DNA of 36,264 nucleotides from assembly GCA_001873365.1 (NCBI GenBank), contig MNYZ01000104.1, forward strand, positions 1 through 36,264. Direction: 5' to 3'. The notes below the pieces were generated by a model, which was not told where the DNA came from, did not search any database, and saw only the letters and a list, made by a program, of their open reading frames with translations. Made by a program: the position numbers and the translations under genes. Numbering within the stretch: the first letter of the stretch is position 1; every line of letters starts with the position of its first letter. Origin of the DNA: Oscillatoriales cyanobacterium CG2_30_40_61 (GTDB taxonomy: Bacteria; Cyanobacteriota; Cyanobacteriia; Cyanobacteriales; Microcoleaceae). Shown here piece after piece: positions 32,822-36,264 of this stretch.

Positions 32822-33955
32822 ATGGCGATTATTTCTTCAAAAAAGCAGTTTCCTGAACCCGAACCCTCCAATGAATTTTCTGGGTTGGCGACTCCGATGG
32901 CTAAAAAATCCCGAAAATCTAAGAATAGTGAGCCAACGGATGAATTGGATTATTTGTTAGCAGCCGAAGCAACGCCCCAGGAAGAAATTAATCGTCAACA
33001 GGATGAGAAAATTCGACCCCATCGTTTGGCAGATTATGTGGGACAAAAGGATTTAAAAGAGGTTTTATCGATTGCGATCGCCGCGGCAAAATCCCGTCAG
33101 GAACCTTTAGATCATTTGTTATTATATGGCCCGCCGGGATTAGGAAAAACCACCATGTCCTTAATTTTAGCCTCGGAAATGGGAGTAACTTGTAAAATTA
33201 CCACGGCTCCAGCCTTAGAAAAACCTCGGGATATTGCGGGATTATTAGTCAGTTTGAAACCTGGGGAAGTTTTATTTATTGATGAAATTCATCGGTTATC
33301 TAAAGTGGCGGAAGAAATTTTATATCCAGCCATGGAAGATTGTCGATTAGATATTACTATTGGTCAGGGAAGATCGGCAAAAACTCGGAGTATTCCTCTA
33401 AAACCTTTTACGATTGTTGGTGCTACAACTCGGGTGGGTTCCCTAACTGCTCCCCTGCGCGATCGCTTTGGCATTATTCAACGGTTACGCTTTTATGAAG
33501 TGGACGAATTAAGTTTAATTATTCAACGAAGTGCTAAGTTATTAAATACTCCGATCACTCCAGAAGGGGCGATAGAAATTGCTCAACGGGCTAGGGGAAC
33601 ACCTAGAATTGCTAATCGTTTATTACGTCGAGTTCGAGATTATGTGCAGGTTAAAAGTACGGGGGAAATTGATGCAGAAGTGGCGAATATTGCCTTAGAA
33701 TTATTTAATGTTGATCCCTTGGGATTAGATTGGACGGATCGAAATATGTTAACAGCTATCATTGAAAAATTTAAAGGCGGGCCAGTGGGATTAGAAACCA
33801 TGGCGGCAATTACGGGGGAAGATACCCAAACTATTGAAGAAGTTTATGAACCCTATTTAATGCAAATTGGGTTTATTCAACGGACAAATCGGGGTCGTCT
33901 AGCAACTCCGGCGGCTTGGAAACATTTAGGATTAGATTATCCTCAAGATAGTTAA
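32822..33955 (+). CDS. ruvB: Holliday junction branch migration helicase subunit
   Basis: A 377-residue RuvB, the hexameric AAA+ motor that with RuvA drives branch migration in recombinational repair. After a variable basic N-terminal extension of about 60 residues it has Walker A GPPGLGKT (103-110), Walker B FIDEIHR (Asp154), sensor GATTR and a C-terminal winged helix ending at [15 protein letters not shown]. The start [13 protein letters not shown] agrees with cyanobacterial RuvB; an upstream in-frame ATG at 32786 would add 12 residues. No ruvA or ruvC is adjacent. The next gene begins about 40 bp downstream in the same direction. Confidence 0.97.
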   Translation: MAIISSKKQFPEPEPSNEFSGLATPMAKKSRKSKNSEPTDELDYLLAAEATPQEEINRQQDEKIRPHRLADYVGQKDLKEVLSIAIAAAKSRQEPLDHLLLYGPPGLGKTTMSLILASEMGVTCKITTAPALEKPRDIAGLLVSLKPGEVLFIDEIHRLSKVAEEILYPAMEDCRLDITIGQGRSAKTRSIPLKPFTIVGATTRVGSLTAPLRDRFGIIQRLRFYEVDELSLIIQRSAKLLNTPITPEGAIEIAQRARGTPRIANRLLRRVRDYVQVKSTGEIDAEVANIALELFNVDPLGLDWTDRNMLTAIIEKFKGGPVGLETMAAITGEDTQTIEEVYEPYLMQIGFIQRTNRGRLATPAAWKHLGLDYPQDS

Positions 33956-33994
33956 ATTAGCTATACTAATAATTGCAATAATCATGGGTGAATT

Positions 33995-35359
33995 ATGTCA
34001 GGGAAGATTTTCCTTTTAGCTGATGAGACTGAGCAAAAAACTCTGGTGGACTTTGTAACTCAACACGCGAATATTCTGTCCCATCATCATCTAGTTGGTT
34101 TAGAAAATATCGCAACGGCTTTAACTCAACAGACCTGGTTAAAGGTTGAGACGGTTTTGCCTTGGCGACAAGGGGGAGATATGGTGATCGCGTCTAAAAT
34201 CATCGCCGGAGAAGAAATTGTAGCTGTTATTTATTTAGTAGAATCCAGCCAAACCCACCTTGATGAATTGCCCCTTTTAAATTTATTAAGAGTTTGCAAT
34301 ATCTATAATATTCCGATCGCCACTAATATTGGAACCGCCGAAGCAATTGTTGTACAATTGCGACGAACTCGTTCCGCTCATTTAATTTTTAATCCCGTTG
34401 CTGGAGTAGGCAATGCCAATCAAGATTTATTATTAATTCGACAATTATTAGAACCCTATTTTCACTTGAAAGTTTGCTTAACAACAGCAGAAATTGATCC
34501 AACACAATTAGCAAAAGATGCACTAGAACAAAATGTGGATTTAGTGATTGCATCGGGGGGAGATGGTACGGTTTCCGCCGTAGCTGGAGCCGTGATTAAT
34601 AGTAATATTCCCTTGGGAATTATCCCTAGGGGAACTGCCAATGCGTTTTCGGTGGCTTTGGGAATTCCGACTAATGTTCAAGGAGCTTGTGAAGTCATTA
34701 TTGCCGGATTAACCCGTACCGTTGATATGGCTTATTGTAATAGTTTACCGATGATTTTATTAGCAGGCATTGGCTTTGAAGCGGAAACAGTAAATAAAGC
34801 GGATCGAGATGCGAAAAAACGTTGGGGGCCCTTAGCTTATATTATGGCGGGATGGCAACAATTAAATGAACAAAAAGACTTTGAAACGACAATTGAAATT
34901 AATGGCGAAATTAATCAAGTCGAAGCCGCCGCCATTACCATTGCTAATGTGGCCCCTGCTACTTCAGTATTAGCTCAAGGTTTGGGACAAATTGTTCCTG
35001 ATGATGGATTATTAGAGGTTTTAATCTATACGTCTCCGGTGAATAAAATACAGGCCGTAGCAGGAATGATGGGTTTATTGGGGGCGGGTTTACTGAAAGT
35101 TGAAATTCAACGGGATAATATGATCGGATTTAGAGCTCAACGGATTAAAATTGCTACAAATCCCCCTCAAAAAGTGGTGGTAGATGGGGAAATTATTGGG
35201 ACTACACCGATAGAAGTGGAATGTGTTCCCCGGGGATTAACAATTATGACTCCAGCTTTTTTATCCCTATCAACAGTTGAGAATATAGAAAATATTGAGG
35301 CAATTACTATTGATCAGATAGAAAAGCAGGAGCCCATATTGGGATCGGAGTTACTTTGA
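33995..35359 (+). CDS. Methylglyoxal-synthase-like / diacylglycerol-kinase-like fusion protein
   Basis: A 454-residue two-domain protein. Residues 1-120 resemble methylglyoxal synthase, with a GGDMV segment (Asp62) corresponding to the catalytic GGDQ and the VCNIYNIPIATNIGTAEAIV ending. Residues 128-425 are a YegS/BmrU-like lipid (diacylglycerol or sphingosine-type) kinase with IFNPVAG, GGDGT (188-192) and PRGTANAFS. The fusion is a pattern I associate with cyanobacteria. The kinase half probably phosphorylates a lipid; whether the first domain still makes methylglyoxal from dihydroxyacetone phosphate is open. The C-terminal 40 residues are an acidic tail. The stop abuts the convergent gene at 35360. 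Confidence 0.9.
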   Translation: MSGKIFLLADETEQKTLVDFVTQHANILSHHHLVGLENIATALTQQTWLKVETVLPWRQGGDMVIASKIIAGEEIVAVIYLVESSQTHLDELPLLNLLRVCNIYNIPIATNIGTAEAIVVQLRRTRSAHLIFNPVAGVGNANQDLLLIRQLLEPYFHLKVCLTTAEIDPTQLAKDALEQNVDLVIASGGDGTVSAVAGAVINSNIPLGIIPRGTANAFSVALGIPTNVQGACEVIIAGLTRTVDMAYCNSLPMILLAGIGFEAETVNKADRDAKKRWGPLAYIMAGWQQLNEQKDFETTIEINGEINQVEAAAITIANVAPATSVLAQGLGQIVPDDGLLEVLIYTSPVNKIQAVAGMMGLLGAGLLKVEIQRDNMIGFRAQRIKIATNPPQKVVVDGEIIGTTPIEVECVPRGLTIMTPAFLSLSTVENIENIEAITIDQIEKQEPILGSELL

Positions 35360-36055
35360 TTAGTTCTTAATCTTTTCTACATAACCCCATAAACTATAAT
35401 CTCGACTTAACCAACCGTGAAAAAATGCCATTTGACTGGGATTTTCCTGTACCCGTTTATAACGATATAAAATTCGTTCATTAATAATTTGTAGGGCTGT
35501 ATATTGATTATTTCCGCGTTCTAAAGCTTGCCGGGTTTCTTGATCAAATACCCCAGTTTGAGGCAGCCCTAATGCTTGTTGTAAAAAAGTAATGGAGTTA
35601 TTAATTCCAAAGTTTACCGAAGTATCAAACATCACAATAGCCAAAGATGGGTGCATTTTTGCGGCTTCACTTCCCTGCCAGTAACTATTATAAATTTCAA
35701 TTAATTCTGTCTCCGACATTTGACTAACATCTAAGCCAGGTAAGCCTCGATTAGAACGATAGACATTATATTCTGCTTGGGTAATTCCGCGATAAGTTCT
35801 CCCCCCAATATCCGAGGGATGGTCGCTAAATCCTCCTTCAAAATAGAGGGTAAATCCTAAAGCCGCATTAAATAATTTGGTTTCATAATCACTTCTAATT
35901 TTATTTCTTGCCCAACTTTGGCTCCCAATTACAACTGAAAAAGCTAGGGTTAATAACACCATTCCGGCGATCGCCCGCGGCTTAAATTTGGTTTTCAGTT
36001 TTCCAGGGAGCATTTGCTGCCAATTCATAGGTTTAGAGGAGATGAAATTTACCAT
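35360..36055 (-). CDS. GH108-type lysozyme-like protein with membrane anchor
   Basis: A 231-residue protein. A hydrophobic helix (about residues 28-46) after a basic N-terminus serves as signal or anchor. The rest is a glycoside hydrolase 108-type domain: the catalytic-type Glu73 lies in YFEGGFSDHPSDIGGRTYRG, matching the EGG...DxGGxTxxGIT motif, and a peptidoglycan-binding-like segment (GLPQTGVFDQETRQAL) follows. It probably cuts or binds peptidoglycan in the periplasm. An ATG at 36055 is chosen; the frame is open to a TTG at 36085, and no ribosome binding site decides it. It is convergent with the kinase fusion, the stop codons being adjacent. Confidence 0.85.
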   Translation of the reverse strand: MVNFISSKPMNWQQMLPGKLKTKFKPRAIAGMVLLTLAFSVVIGSQSWARNKIRSDYETKLFNAALGFTLYFEGGFSDHPSDIGGRTYRGITQAEYNVYRSNRGLPGLDVSQMSETELIEIYNSYWQGSEAAKMHPSLAIVMFDTSVNFGINNSITFLQQALGLPQTGVFDQETRQALERGNNQYTALQIINERILYRYKRVQENPSQMAFFHGWLSRDYSLWGYVEKIKN

Positions 36056-36108
36056 GGGGCTATTTACCACACTTGACACTAACAAGCCAAAGTCTAGGAT
36101 AGCAGATT

Positions 36109-36264
36109 TGGGTAATAGGTAATAGGTAATAGGTAATAGGTAATGGGTAATGGGTAATGGGTAATGGGTAATGGGTAATTACGAATTACGAATGGGTAAA
36201 ACTTGACCTCCCCTGCTCCCCCTGCTCCCCCTGCCTCCCCTGCTCCCCCTGCTCCCCCTGCTCC
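36109..36264. repeat. Composite heptamer repeat, second copy
   Basis: GGTAATA/GGGTAAT heptamers at 36109-36179 are followed by an ACGAATTACGAATGGGTAAA link with ACTTGAC, then CTCCCCCTG-type units to the window end. The layout matches 30807-30920. Confidence 0.9.

Noticed and set aside
32641-32871. 76-codon minus-strand frame between the HEAT/phosphatase gene and ruvB
   Set aside because: It overlaps the ruvB start, lacks a ribosome binding site and matches nothing.

Overview
The window reads as chromosomal DNA of a cyanobacterium. It carries a phycobilisome gene (allophycocyanin-B alpha, apcD), two cyAbrB-type regulators, a one-piece tmRNA with a cyanobacterial tag, many HIP1 sites (GCGATCGC) and heptanucleotide tandem repeats typical of filamentous cyanobacteria. 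The AT-rich style and repeat families suggest an Oscillatoriales-type filament such as Planktothrix. That placement is inference.

Layout. 0.1-3.6 kb: a two-gene operon of AAA/STAND-like ATPases; the second is a membrane protein with a 15-unit glycine-zipper repeat. 3.6-4.3 kb: a HicB-HicA toxin-antitoxin pair behind mobile palindromes. 4.6-6.3 kb: an alpha/beta hydrolase, then on the minus strand a 59-residue gene behind a glutamine-riboswitch-like RNA. 6.3-8.2 kb: periplasmic HtrA/Deg protease and Hsp20. 8.5-11.8 kb: a ClC-CBS anion channel/transporter convergent with seryl-tRNA synthetase. 11.8-16.9 kb: a membrane-anchored WD40 protein, a ferric-reductase-like membrane protein, a metal-type two-component system and a DCC oxidoreductase. 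17.0-18.4 kb: a solitary TnpB element. 18.4-22.0 kb: a small membrane protein, tmRNA, and a minus-strand series of cyAbrB, CPBP protease, radical SAM protein and a second cyAbrB. 22.6-23.7 kb: lpxD. 23.9-28.4 kb: an accessory block with a His-rich beta-repeat protein, a coiled-coil/TPR/FGE-fold protein whose C-terminus looks like the variable region of a diversity-generating retroelement (DGR), a second HicAB pair and five palindromic repeat units. 28.4-36.1 kb: RlmD-type methyltransferase, apcD, a HEAT-repeat/Cys-phosphatase fusion, ruvB, a methylglyoxal-synthase-like/lipid-kinase fusion and a GH108-type lysozyme-like protein, with heptamer repeats between them.

The most notable signals are: (1) the riboswitch with its unlisted short peptide; (2) the DGR-like variable region with no reverse transcriptase or template repeat in view; (3) a palindromic repeat (core AGAAACCSGGTTTCT) that has entered or extended three reading frames; and (4) the GC-rich 12-bp repeat forming the putative membrane part of an ATPase. 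Core genes (serS, ruvB, lpxD, ssrA, apcD) are recognised with high confidence. Functions in the accessory blocks are largely inferred from domains.
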